Position numbers and translations under genes: made by a program. Below the pieces are notes generated by a model. The model was not told the origin of the DNA. It saw nothing but the letters and a program-made list of their open reading frames with translations, and searched no databases. A stretch of DNA of 64,000 bases from Aureitalea marina. GTDB lineage: Bacteria; Bacteroidota; Bacteroidia; Flavobacteriales; Flavobacteriaceae. The DNA is taken from NCBI RefSeq assembly GCF_002943755.1, contig NZ_MQUB01000001.1:1476501-1540500 (forward strand). The letters are read 5' to 3'. Of the stretch, positions 1-8,663 are shown piece after piece (within the stretch, counting starts at the first letter, position 1; each line of letters starts with the position of its first letter).

Positions 1-2580
1 TTGATCGTAGCCATGTGGGAGCACAAGAGAGACCCTTGGTTCTTTAAATCTGGCGGAGAAGGCTCTGGGATCTACATAACACACGATGGTGGGGACACTT
101 GGAAAGAGATGACCGATGCAGAAGGATTACCAAAAGGGGACCTAGGACGTATCGGACTGGCCATAGCCCGCAACAAACCCAACGTGATATATGCACTGGT
201 GGAAGCTAAGAAGAATGCACTATACAAGAGCACCGATGGCGGATTCAATTGGAGTAAGGTAAACGACAAGAACGATATTGGGAACCGCCCCTTCTACTAC
301 TCGGAGATCTATGTGGATCCAGAAAATGAGAATAGGGTTTTCAGCATATTTACCTATGTGAACGTATCCGAAGATGGCGGGAAGAACTTTGAACAGCTAA
401 TGCCAGCCTATGGAGTGAGCAATGGGGTTCACCCGGATCACCATGCCTGGTGGATACATCCGGAGAATGGCCAATTCATGATCGATGGTAATGACGGTGG
501 GCTGAACATCACCAAAGATGGTGGAAAAACCTGGCGCTTCATCGGTAATCTGCCGGTGGGACAATTCTATCACATTGCCGTGGACAATGAATATCCCTAC
601 AATGTATACGGTGGAATGCAAGATAACGGTAGCTGGAGAGGGCCGGCTTATGTCTGGAGAAGCCAGGGTATCAGAAACCATTACTGGCAGGAAATCTCCT
701 TTGGTGACGGATTTGACGTAGTTCCGGACCGGGATGACAGCCAATTTGGTTGGAGTATGAGCCAGCAAGGTTTTGTGAGCAGATACGATTGGAAGACAGG
801 GAACAATTATTCGGTACGTCCTACCCACCCGGACCCGGATATGCTCCTCAGGTTTAACTGGAATTCCGCCATCAATATTGACCCATTTGACAACAATACG
901 ATCTATTTTGGAAGTCAATTTGTGCACAAGAGTACAGACAAGGGCCTGACCTGGGAGGTGATCTCACCGGATCTCACCACCAACGACCCGGAAAAGCAGA
1001 AACAGAGTGAAAGTGGTGGTCTGACCATGGACGCTACCGGCGCAGAGAATCACTGTACAGTTTTAGTTATAGAACCTTCCGAACTGGAGCAAAACATGAT
1101 GTGGGCTGCCACCGATGACGGCCGCGTACATTACACCCGGGACGGCGGAGCCAGCTGGAACGAGGTGACTAAAAACATCAAAGGCTTGCCAGCAGGAAGT
1201 TGGATCGTGCAAATAAAGGCATCCAATAAAAGACAAGGAGAAGCCCTTTTGGTAGCCAACGATTATCGACGCTTCAACTACACGCCTTATGTGTACCGCA
1301 CCACAGATTACGGAGCCAGCTGGACCCGTATAGTAGATCAGAACGATGTGATCAGCTATGCCCTATCGATCGTTGAAGACCCGATTGAGAAGAACTTGTT
1401 ATTCTTAGGGACGGACGATGGCTTATATGTTTCTTTCGATGCTGGTGCCAATTGGGATAAGTGGACCAACGGTTTTCCAACCACCTCGGTAAAAGACCTG
1501 GTGATCCACCCAAGGGAGAACGACCTGGTCATTGGAACATTTGGACGAGCGGCTTGGATTTTAGATGATATTCGTCCGCTGCGTGCACTTGCGAAAGACA
1601 AGAGCATATTGGACGGTAACATCAAATTATTTGACCCGCCAACGGCTTATCAGGCCTCTTACCGGGAAGCCAGCGGAACTCGTTTTGGTGGAGACGCCTT
1701 ATACAATGGCGAGAATCGGGATTACGGGTCCATCATGAAGTACTACTTCCAGAAAAAAGAAGAAGAGAAATCTGATGACAGTCAGGAAGAGGAAAACAGT
1801 GAAGCGGACAAGGACAAACCTTCTAAGGATTCATTGTATATGAAGATCTATGACGGCAGCCGCCTGATTCGCAGCCTGAAACGGAAGATCCCTGATACCA
1901 CTGGTGTATTCACCTGGACCTGGTTTATGGACGAAGCCGGTGTAGACCGACCTAGTCGTACTATCCGGAAACGTCGAAACGAACCAGGAGGAACCAGCGT
2001 CAAGCCAGGAACATACCGGGCAGAGCTGTCCTATCTGGACCAGACCTCCAAAACCAATGTCACTGTAGCCAGTGATCCCCGATTGGATGTCACTCAGAAG
2101 GCGATTAATGAGTCCTATGACCGTTCAAAAGTATTGGAAGGCATGACTCAGACTGCGGCCGATGCTGTAAAGCAATTGGTAGAAAGTAAGAACGTGACTG
2201 AGGATTTCAACAAGCGCATGAAGAAAGAAGACAAGGATAAATACAAGGATCTAATCGACGAGTCCAAAGAGGTGACTAAGAAGATCGATTCTATAGTGGC
2301 CTTGTACCTCGGTAAAGTGGACGACAGGCAAGGAATTACCCGCAGTCCCTTACCCACAGTGATGAGTAGAATGGGCACAGCGCGTTTCTATGCCGCTTCT
2401 CGACCTAACGGGATGACCGCCACAGAGAACAGACTCTTACAGCAGGCTAGGGAAGCACTACAATCCGCATTGAACACCACCAATGGCTTCTTTACGGACG
2501 ATTGGCCGGCATTCAAGGCGAAGTTGGAGGCGGTAGAATTGTCTCCTTTTAAAGAGACAGAAACCTTCCAAATCGATTAA
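1..2580 (+). CDS. BNR-repeat (sortilin/VPS10-like) glycosyl-hydrolase-type protein, 5' partial
   Basis: This is the C-terminal 859 residues of a large protein. The frame is open to the first base of the window and the family usually exceeds 1000 residues, so the real start lies upstream and the TTG at base 1 is internal. Repeated Asp-box signatures of a beta-propeller are visible (STDGGFNW, SEDGGKNF, TKDGGKTW, TRDGGASW, TTDYGASW, SFDAGANW) across residues 20-490. A C-terminal non-propeller part follows, with a Glu/Asp/Lys-rich insert near residues 585-610. Bacteroidota members are exported and annotated as WD40/YVTN/BNR-like or sortilin-like; their substrate is not established. A DUF2490 protein follows 13 bp downstream on the same strand. 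Confidence 0.85.
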   Translation: MIVAMWEHKRDPWFFKSGGEGSGIYITHDGGDTWKEMTDAEGLPKGDLGRIGLAIARNKPNVIYALVEAKKNALYKSTDGGFNWSKVNDKNDIGNRPFYYSEIYVDPENENRVFSIFTYVNVSEDGGKNFEQLMPAYGVSNGVHPDHHAWWIHPENGQFMIDGNDGGLNITKDGGKTWRFIGNLPVGQFYHIAVDNEYPYNVYGGMQDNGSWRGPAYVWRSQGIRNHYWQEISFGDGFDVVPDRDDSQFGWSMSQQGFVSRYDWKTGNNYSVRPTHPDPDMLLRFNWNSAINIDPFDNNTIYFGSQFVHKSTDKGLTWEVISPDLTTNDPEKQKQSESGGLTMDATGAENHCTVLVIEPSELEQNMMWAATDDGRVHYTRDGGASWNEVTKNIKGLPAGSWIVQIKASNKRQGEALLVANDYRRFNYTPYVYRTTDYGASWTRIVDQNDVISYALSIVEDPIEKNLLFLGTDDGLYVSFDAGANWDKWTNGFPTTSVKDLVIHPRENDLVIGTFGRAAWILDDIRPLRALAKDKSILDGNIKLFDPPTAYQASYREASGTRFGGDALYNGENRDYGSIMKYYFQKKEEEKSDDSQEEENSEADKDKPSKDSLYMKIYDGSRLIRSLKRKIPDTTGVFTWTWFMDEAGVDRPSRTIRKRRNEPGGTSVKPGTYRAELSYLDQTSKTNVTVASDPRLDVTQKAINESYDRSKVLEGMTQTAADAVKQLVESKNVTEDFNKRMKKEDKDKYKDLIDESKEVTKKIDSIVALYLGKVDDRQGITRSPLPTVMSRMGTARFYAASRPNGMTATENRLLQQAREALQSALNTTNGFFTDDWPAFKAKLEAVELSPFKETETFQID

Positions 2581-2593
2581 CTAAATTCAATCC

Positions 2594-3286
2594 ATGAAGA
2601 GAATTACACTATTGTGCTGCTGTTTCCTGGGCCTGTTTCAAATACAGGCCCAGGAAACCGGTGAAGACAAGCTGGGAATCTGGGCCATGTACTTTGGTAC
2701 GAATCGGGTGGCAGATAAATGGAGTATCCATACCGAGGTCCAGTACAGGGACTACCAGTTCTTTAGCAACTTCAACCAGCTTTTGCTCAGAACTGGGGCC
2801 AATTATCACATTTCTGAAAGCGCGATCGCCACCCTGGGATATGGATACATAATCACTGATCCCACTTTCGAGGAGCCTCCTGAAGGGAAAAATTCAACCG
2901 AGAACAGGATCTTTCAACAGTTCATACTGAAGAATAAGATTGGTAAATTTGGATTTATGCACCGTTACAGATTGGAACAGCGCTTCTTAAAATCTGGCGA
3001 TGGAAGTACTGATACTCAGCACAGAGCACGATATTTCTTAAGGATTACCTTTCCCCTAAATGAAAAATGGTTCCTTGCGGCTTACGATGAGATCTTTATC
3101 AATCTGCAGGAGCCTCTTTTTGGCCAGAATCGACTATATGGAGCTATTGGCTACAAGATCAATGACCTGGTCAATATTCAGGCCGGTTATCTAAAAAATC
3201 ACTTTAGTGGATCAAATTTCGACCGCTTGCAGTTAGCTATCTTTTGGGATACCGACTTACGTAAAAAGGAAACCGATAAAAACTGA
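2594..3286 (+). CDS. DUF2490 domain outer-membrane protein
   Basis: The 230-residue protein starts with a signal peptide (MKRITLLCCCFLGLFQIQAQ) and is otherwise rich in alternating aromatic/polar strands. It matches the DUF2490 pattern: a WxxxxTExQYR segment near residue 40, repeated YR..R/LEQR strands and a C-terminal barrel strand ending in LQLAIFWDTDL. DUF2490 proteins are predicted outer-membrane beta-barrels of unknown function. The gene sits 13 bp after the BNR protein and 2 bp before the hydrolase-OsmC fusion, so co-transcription is likely. Confidence 0.8.
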   Translation: MKRITLLCCCFLGLFQIQAQETGEDKLGIWAMYFGTNRVADKWSIHTEVQYRDYQFFSNFNQLLLRTGANYHISESAIATLGYGYIITDPTFEEPPEGKNSTENRIFQQFILKNKIGKFGFMHRYRLEQRFLKSGDGSTDTQHRARYFLRITFPLNEKWFLAAYDEIFINLQEPLFGQNRLYGAIGYKINDLVNIQAGYLKNHFSGSNFDRLQLAIFWDTDLRKKETDKN

Positions 3287-3288
3287 TC

Positions 3289-4503
3289 ATGAACTTGGAA
3301 AAAGTCCAATTCCACAATGCCGAGGGTGAACGACTCACCGGCCGTCTGGAACTACCCGCCGACCAGCACCCCCACAGTTTTGCCTTATTTGCTCATTGCT
3401 TTACCTGCAATAAGAACCTCTCTGCCGTAAGATACATCAGCCGGGCCCTGACCTTCGCCGGATTTGGCGTATTGCGATTCGACTTTACCGGATTGGGAGA
3501 GAGCGAGGGCGATTTTGCCGACACCAATTTCTCGGGCAATGTGGAAGATCTGCTTGTGGCGGCGAAATTCCTGGAAGATAATTATCAGTCTCCTGCCCTT
3601 TTGGTCGGACATTCCCTAGGTGGAGCAGCCGTCATTTTTGCAGCCGATCAACTGGATTCGGTCAAGGCAGTTGCTACTATTGGAGCTCCCAGCAATCCGG
3701 AACATGTCAGTCATTTATTTACGGACGATCTACAGACGATTCAAGATTCGGGGCAAGCTACGGTGAAACTTAGTGGTCGCGATTTCACCATAAAAAAACA
3801 GTTCCTTGACGACCTGCAAAAGCATCGTTTGCCTCAGGTGGCCAAGCGGCTCAGAAGAGCCTTGTTGGTAATGCACTCACCTCAGGACACCACCGTGGAG
3901 ATCAAGAATGCGGAAGAGATCTATATCGCTGCTCATCATCCCAAGTCCTTTGTGAGCCTGGATGGTGCGGACCACCTGTTGATGAACAAAGTAGATTCCA
4001 CCTACGCCGGTGGAGTGATCGCCCAATGGGCATCGCGCTATATTGAGCGGGAAGAACAGGGATTGGTAAAAACCCAACACGATGTGGTAGCCAGTCTTGA
4101 TGGGGATCAGGGATTTACTACCCAGATGAAGGTGGGTTCTCACTATATGACGGCAGACGAACCAGCCGATTATGGAGGAAACAACTATGGCCCAACACCC
4201 TATGAGTTGGTCTCAGCTGGATTGTCGGCCTGTACGGCCATGACCGTACAAATGTATGTCCGCAGAAAAGGATGGCAATTGGACAATATCCAGGTGCATA
4301 CCTCTTACGACAAACAACATGCGGTAGATTGTGAGGCCTGCGAAACGGATAGTGCCAAGATCGATACCTTTAGCCGGGAGATCAAATTAACCGGAGACCT
4401 AGACGATAAACAAAAGGCCAGAATCCTTCAGATAGCTGACAAGTGTCCGGTTCACCGGACCTTACATAGCGAAACCCAGGTGATAACCTCACTTATCACT
4501 TAG
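3289..4503 (+). CDS. Bifunctional alpha/beta hydrolase / OsmC family protein
   Basis: Two domains are fused in 404 residues. Residues 1-255 are an alpha/beta hydrolase with nucleophile elbow GHSLGG (about 107-112), an acid in HSPQDTTVE (about 197-203) and the catalytic His in GADHLL (about 226). Residues 265-404 are an OsmC/Ohr domain with the two redox cysteines of the family, one in SAGLSACTAMTV and one in DKCPVHRTL. OsmC domains reduce organic hydroperoxides with thiol chemistry. This fusion is a recognised architecture in Bacteroidota and Proteobacteria; the hydrolase substrate is unknown. The 2-bp gap to the upstream DUF2490 gene suggests an operon. Confidence 0.9.
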   Translation: MNLEKVQFHNAEGERLTGRLELPADQHPHSFALFAHCFTCNKNLSAVRYISRALTFAGFGVLRFDFTGLGESEGDFADTNFSGNVEDLLVAAKFLEDNYQSPALLVGHSLGGAAVIFAADQLDSVKAVATIGAPSNPEHVSHLFTDDLQTIQDSGQATVKLSGRDFTIKKQFLDDLQKHRLPQVAKRLRRALLVMHSPQDTTVEIKNAEEIYIAAHHPKSFVSLDGADHLLMNKVDSTYAGGVIAQWASRYIEREEQGLVKTQHDVVASLDGDQGFTTQMKVGSHYMTADEPADYGGNNYGPTPYELVSAGLSACTAMTVQMYVRRKGWQLDNIQVHTSYDKQHAVDCEACETDSAKIDTFSREIKLTGDLDDKQKARILQIADKCPVHRTLHSETQVITSLIT

Positions 4504-4506
4504 ATT

Positions 4507-4998
4507 TTGAACGAACCGAGCGCTTGGATAACCGTGTATCTGCAAGGAATGCACAGCCTGATCATACCAGACGATCTGGCCGTTTCCATGCTGGACGGCG
4601 GTAAAAAAAGAGTGGTGGTACATGGCCGGTATCAAGAAAAGGAAGTTGAGTTTCATGCAGCTTTGCAGCGGATCAAAGGTTCTTACCGCATCATGTTCAG
4701 CAAAAAACACCAAAAATCCCTCGGTGTAGGTCCAACTGATCCTGTAGAAATTCGATTAAGTCCTGATACCAGTAAGTATGGTGTTGAGGTCCCGGAAGAA
4801 TTTCAAGCCGTTCTGGACAGCGATCCTGTGGCATATGCTCAATTTGAATCACTTAGCGATGGTTTAAAACGCTCATTGATCTACTATGTCAAACGATTTA
4901 AAAATAGTCAGACCAGGATCGATAAATCCCTGGTCATTGCAAATAACCTCGCTCTGGGCATTAGCAATGGAAAAGAGTTGGTGGTGGACAGACGATAA
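4507..4998 (+). CDS. YdeI/OmpD-associated family protein with DUF1905 domain
   Basis: The 163-residue protein has an N-terminal DUF1905-like beta domain (about residues 8-90; visible SYRIMFSKKHQKSLGVG and PVEIRLSPD) and a C-terminal YdeI/OmdA helical segment (about 95-160; PEEFQAVLDSDPVAYAQFE then LKRSLIYYVKRFKNSQTR). The family is linked to bacteriocin protection by name only and the biochemical role is unknown. The frame begins with TTG three bases after the preceding stop; the first ATG would cut into the DUF1905 domain, so TTG is preferred. Confidence 0.8.
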   Translation: MNEPSAWITVYLQGMHSLIIPDDLAVSMLDGGKKRVVVHGRYQEKEVEFHAALQRIKGSYRIMFSKKHQKSLGVGPTDPVEIRLSPDTSKYGVEVPEEFQAVLDSDPVAYAQFESLSDGLKRSLIYYVKRFKNSQTRIDKSLVIANNLALGISNGKELVVDRR

Positions 4999-5055
4999 GC
5001 TTGTCTTTCCAGCTGAAAGGCCTTAACTTTCTCTCTTCATCTTAACTCGATTTAC

Positions 5056-5628
5056 ATGAAACAAATTCCCTTGACCTTATTTTCCCTATGTCTTTTGATT
5101 CTGATGGGTTGCAAGGATAATGCTAAAGAAACTCAAGAAACGGAAACAGTTGCCACAGAAAATAAATTGGTAGATCAGCCTTCGGATAGAATGGAGCTCG
5201 GTGGACGCCTAATACCGATCAACGATTCAGACGCCTATGGTAAAGTCAGAATCTCTGAGGCAAATGGACAACTTACTATGGTTGCCAAATTTGTTGGCCT
5301 AGATACTGGAACTACCTACAATCTTTACGTCTTCAACAGGGTATCAAACGATTCTAAAGACACAGGGCCAACCGGTAGGAGTTGGAGACCAAACCTAGGA
5401 ATTGATGGTGACTGGGTAGTCGACACAAGCATCTTAACAGAGGAGTCTGGTATGTTTGAAGTGGATGCAAAAGGGAATGGAACACTAGAGTTCACCTCAG
5501 ACAGGCTGTGCTTGGATTGCGACGACGATACCAAAAATATTTCAGGGAAAGCCCTGATCGTGCTTAAAACAGATTACGATCCTACCACTAGCGCATCAGA
5601 GGCCAGTTGTGGAGGAGTGATCCAATAA
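5056..5628 (+). CDS. Lipoprotein with degenerate Cu/Zn-SOD-like fold
   Basis: A lipoprotein signal with lipobox LMGC is followed by a linker rich in Glu/Thr and a domain of about 140 residues. That domain reads like Cu/Zn superoxide dismutase in its framework: GKVRISEANGQLTMVAKFVGL, a TGPTGRSWRPN loop, GDWVVDTSIL, ISGKALIVL, and a C-terminal CGGVIQ resembling the SOD ending ACGVIG. The positions where SOD places its metal-binding histidines carry other residues (YNLYVF where SOD has HVHEF; VLKT where SOD has VVHA), so metal binding and catalysis are unlikely. A Cys pair that could form the SOD-type disulfide remains. The assignment rests on pattern reading and is tentative; the lipoprotein call is firm. 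Confidence 0.65.
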   Translation: MKQIPLTLFSLCLLILMGCKDNAKETQETETVATENKLVDQPSDRMELGGRLIPINDSDAYGKVRISEANGQLTMVAKFVGLDTGTTYNLYVFNRVSNDSKDTGPTGRSWRPNLGIDGDWVVDTSILTEESGMFEVDAKGNGTLEFTSDRLCLDCDDDTKNISGKALIVLKTDYDPTTSASEASCGGVIQ

Positions 5629-5646
5629 CCAATTTTGTTTGATCAA

Positions 5647-5680
5647 ACGAAAAGACCCTCCTTGTGAGGGTCTTTTTCGT
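5647..5680 (+). terminator. Intrinsic terminator after the SOD-like lipoprotein
   Basis: The sequence ACGAAAAGACCCTC-cttgt-GAGGGTCTTTTTCGT forms a near-perfect 14-bp stem with a T-run inside the 3' arm. It lies 18 bp after the stop codon. The A-rich 5' arm means it could also work from the other strand for the convergent TPR lipoprotein gene. Confidence 0.85.
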
Positions 5681-5790
5681 ATGTAAATGTTTCTTTTTAG
5701 GGACAACCTAAGCTTTGGTGTTTACTTTATGTTTCATTTACGGTAGACAAACAATAGGAAACAAAAAGGATGCCAAATTTCTGGAACTCC

Positions 5791-7071
5791 TTAGTGTGAT
5801 TCCAGCTGTCTGACCCGATTGGGGCCAAGCTCGACAGAAGCATCTTTCAAGAGCTGTCGGAGCATGAATACCTCTTCCCGATTCCCCGCGTCCTTGTACA
5901 GCTTCGCCATATGATATAAAGTGATGGGTTCTGCAGATTGAACAGCGATCTTCTCCATTAGTTCTAAAGCCTCTTCCCGCTGTCCCTGACCAGATCTTAT
6001 GGTTGCCAACAGAACAATGGTCTCATCGGTCTGACGTTGTTTAGTTTCGAGTTCTAGCAAATCTTCTGTCCGATCGAGGTTCTGTTCCAGAATCTCATAG
6101 GCATGAGGAATACGATATAGTCCACCCTGCTGATCTTCACCAGATATCATCAAGAATTTGTTCTTCAATCCCGAGACTTGGTCTGAATCCCCAACATAAC
6201 GAGCCATATCCAATTGACGTAATACGTACTCAGGTGACTCGTTGACTGAAACAAGTGTATCCAGAATTCTAATTGCCTGATCGACGTCCTTTTCGACAGA
6301 ATAGGCCAACCAGGCAAGTCCCTGCCAGGAATGGAAATGGTCCGGCCTAGATCTGATCACCTCGAGATAAAGCGCATAGGCCTCTTCCAATCGGCCGGCA
6401 TGCACATAGAAATCCGCCAGGTTGGAGGTCGTCCATTCGATCAATTCCTGCTGGTTTCTGGATAGGGCAATCCTCCTGGCTTCTTCCAATTGCCTGATCG
6501 CAGCTGGTAGATCTCCCTCGCTATCGAGTAATTTGGCCAATCGGATCAAATAACCCATTTGGCTTCGGTCTTCTACTTCTTGCAGATGCGTGCGGGCTTG
6601 TTCTGACTTTCCGATCTCCAGATAGCAATCAAACAAGAGAAAATGATCCTCAACTTCCAGTGGGGTTCCTGCGTACTCCGTTGTAAAAACGGACAGGGCG
6701 TCACTAAATCGATGTTGTTTGATCAGAGTACGGGAGAGCGCCCGCACATAGGCTTTCTTATCTATAGCCGCAACAGAAACGGCCTTTTGCAACAAGGCTT
6801 CACTAGCTAGTAAATGATCGTAATCCGATTGGAAATCATATAAACGGGCGTAGGCGGAGGCCAAAGGAGCCAATTCGCCCAGACCTGAGCTGTCTGGTCT
6901 CAATCTGGAGGACCAGAATTCGATCTCTTCCTGGATATCCGTAGCCGTAGTCCAGCGGGAGGTATCCAGATATGCCGAATAATCTGCCGTCCTAATCAGA
7001 GGGGTTTCCTGCTGGGAAACACAGCTAATCAGGACGAGTAAGGCCAGTAAACCGATCCTGCCTGCTGTCAT
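5791..7071 (-). CDS. Tetratricopeptide-repeat lipoprotein
   Basis: The 426-residue protein begins with a short signal peptide and lipobox LISC (Cys about residue 17). It continues as consecutive helical hairpins with TPR character (ALSRTLIKQHRFSDALSVF, HAGRLEEAYALYLEVI, GQGQREEALELMEKI, LYHMAKLYKDAGNREE). It is the last gene of a minus-strand set with two DUF4331 proteins, 14 bp after the nearer one. TPR lipoproteins of this kind often accompany DUF4331 genes in Flavobacteria, so a scaffold role for that pair is plausible but inferred. Confidence 0.8.
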   Translation of the reverse strand: MTAGRIGLLALLVLISCVSQQETPLIRTADYSAYLDTSRWTTATDIQEEIEFWSSRLRPDSSGLGELAPLASAYARLYDFQSDYDHLLASEALLQKAVSVAAIDKKAYVRALSRTLIKQHRFSDALSVFTTEYAGTPLEVEDHFLLFDCYLEIGKSEQARTHLQEVEDRSQMGYLIRLAKLLDSEGDLPAAIRQLEEARRIALSRNQQELIEWTTSNLADFYVHAGRLEEAYALYLEVIRSRPDHFHSWQGLAWLAYSVEKDVDQAIRILDTLVSVNESPEYVLRQLDMARYVGDSDQVSGLKNKFLMISGEDQQGGLYRIPHAYEILEQNLDRTEDLLELETKQRQTDETIVLLATIRSGQGQREEALELMEKIAVQSAEPITLYHMAKLYKDAGNREEVFMLRQLLKDASVELGPNRVRQLESH

Positions 7072-7085
7072 ATAATAATGCTTGA

Positions 7086-7808
7086 CTATTCCTGCTTGGG
7101 ATCTTCCAAATACGGGAATGGCAGGCTAAAATCCCGGTCTCCGGAATCCACCCCATCACTCGTCAGTTGAGGCGTATCCGGCTCTCCATCACCATTTTGA
7201 TCCGATCCGTCAAAACGGGTACCATCCTTACCTCCAAACATCAGGGTCAAGGAGATATCGATTACATCGTCGGCCAGCGTTCGTCCGGTCAACAGAACCC
7301 CTGTCCCTGGATCAAAATAGGTGGTCTGCCCTGTGGGTGCAACCTGCAGCGCATCAAACTGAGCTAAAACCGTTGTAAAGGTTGGCGCATCCCATCCCAG
7401 GATATTGGTCTCGTAATCGATCTCGATTTCCAGAGCATCCCCATACACATCGTGATATGCTTCCAACGTATTCTCGAAAATGGGTTGGAAGGCTGTACGT
7501 TCAGTGATTGCGGTAATATTGAATTCACTCTTGGTCACATTCTCTCCGCTAAAGACCGTATTGACACCCGGACGTCCTACCATGTCTTCCTGAGTGAAGG
7601 TACCACTGAAATCTGGTTCTGTACTTTCATCGCAGGGTGGACAGCTGCCACCGCAGTCAATTCCTTCCTCGTCGCCATTCTGTATTCCGTCATCACAGGT
7701 AGGCTGTTCAATTATATTGTTGTTATCGTCGTCGTCGGCGCAGTTAACTAGTAAGAAAGAACCTAGCACAAGACCGAAGAAAAGTATATATCGATTAAAA
7801 TCTTTCAT
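7086..7808 (-). CDS. DUF4331 family lipoprotein
   Basis: The lipobox is VNC at about residue 23, followed by a run of Asp/Asn. A Cys-rich module (CDDGIQNGDEEGIDCGG, C-P-P-C) of the kind seen in eukaryote-like secreted repeats lies at about 38-60. The C-terminal half (ISLTLMFGGKDGTRFDG...LTSDGVDSGDR.....FPYLEDP) matches the end of DUF4331 proteins, which close with an FPYLxxP motif. The N-terminal half of the family is carried by the neighbouring gene at 7833-8543, so the two may act together. Function is unknown. Confidence 0.75.
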   Translation of the reverse strand: MKDFNRYILFFGLVLGSFLLVNCADDDDNNNIIEQPTCDDGIQNGDEEGIDCGGSCPPCDESTEPDFSGTFTQEDMVGRPGVNTVFSGENVTKSEFNITAITERTAFQPIFENTLEAYHDVYGDALEIEIDYETNILGWDAPTFTTVLAQFDALQVAPTGQTTYFDPGTGVLLTGRTLADDVIDISLTLMFGGKDGTRFDGSDQNGDGEPDTPQLTSDGVDSGDRDFSLPFPYLEDPKQE

Positions 7809-7832
7809 GTATTGAATTAAGAGATGGACAAA

Positions 7833-8543
7833 TTATTCTTTGCGCTTGGCAGAAACCCAGACATTATATGCCGGTGGCAGATCTTCTAATCCGACCGCAC
7901 TCCCTACATGGGGAGGAGCTGTTCCAAGCATGGCGTTAGGGACCTCCACGACTATTGCCAAAACATTCAGGTCCTCAAAAAAGTCAGTGGCTTCTTCAGG
8001 AGGAAAGAACCCGTCCGGAGCAGCCGTTCCGCCAACCACCTCGTTAAAGCGGTTAAAATCAAAGTAAAAGGCATCCCGTCTGGGACCAGCGAAGAACTTC
8101 ATATTGCCATTGGTCTCTATAAAGGTCTCTTCAGTTGAGGAGATTTGAACCTGGTTCCGCTCCGCAAAGGTCAGAATTTCACTGGACAGCCCAGTATTGA
8201 CAGGCTGTGCGGGCCCAAAGAAATACATGGTATCCTCTCGCTTGATGGCTTGGATGACCAGGTCCTCTATAAAATCCCCTGTATTGTCAATGTTGAATTC
8301 GATCAGGACATCCTCATCGAATTGCGCATTATTGGTTACGGCCCCTGGTGTCAACGGGCCTTGAAGAGTAGCAACAAAAACAGTGCTATTGGCATTGTCT
8401 CCTTCAAAGGCGTATAGATCCGCAATATCTGCCGAAGTGCCGGCGATATCGGGTGCATCCAGGTGGTCTGCGGACAGCAGCATCAAACTGCCAATTGCCA
8501 CGACCAACACGGCCAGGGTTATAAATAAATTGGATTTTCTCAT
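7833..8543 (-). CDS. DUF4331 family protein, exported
   Basis: I choose the ATG at 8543 (236 residues) over a TTG 36 bp upstream because the protein then opens with a clean signal peptide (MRKSNLFITLAVLVVAIGS). The first mature residues, SADHLDAP followed by ADIADLYAFEGD, are the hallmark N-terminus of DUF4331 proteins. Later strands (VFVATLQGPLTPGA, FFAGPRRDAFYFDFNRFN) also fit. The family is predicted to form an extracytoplasmic beta-rich fold with unknown ligand. This is the first gene of a minus-strand unit with the second DUF4331 gene 24 bp downstream. Confidence 0.82.
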   Translation of the reverse strand: MRKSNLFITLAVLVVAIGSLMLLSADHLDAPDIAGTSADIADLYAFEGDNANSTVFVATLQGPLTPGAVTNNAQFDEDVLIEFNIDNTGDFIEDLVIQAIKREDTMYFFGPAQPVNTGLSSEILTFAERNQVQISSTEETFIETNGNMKFFAGPRRDAFYFDFNRFNEVVGGTAAPDGFFPPEEATDFFEDLNVLAIVVEVPNAMLGTAPPHVGSAVGLEDLPPAYNVWVSAKRKE

Positions 8544-8663
8544 TCCTAAGCGGGTATAATCATTAATTTTAACAAGCAATCGAAAGATAAACGGGTGATA
8601 TGCTTCGATATTTGAATTCGTTACTCAAATCAAGCTGTAAAGGTATTCAAATTTAAACTTTCT

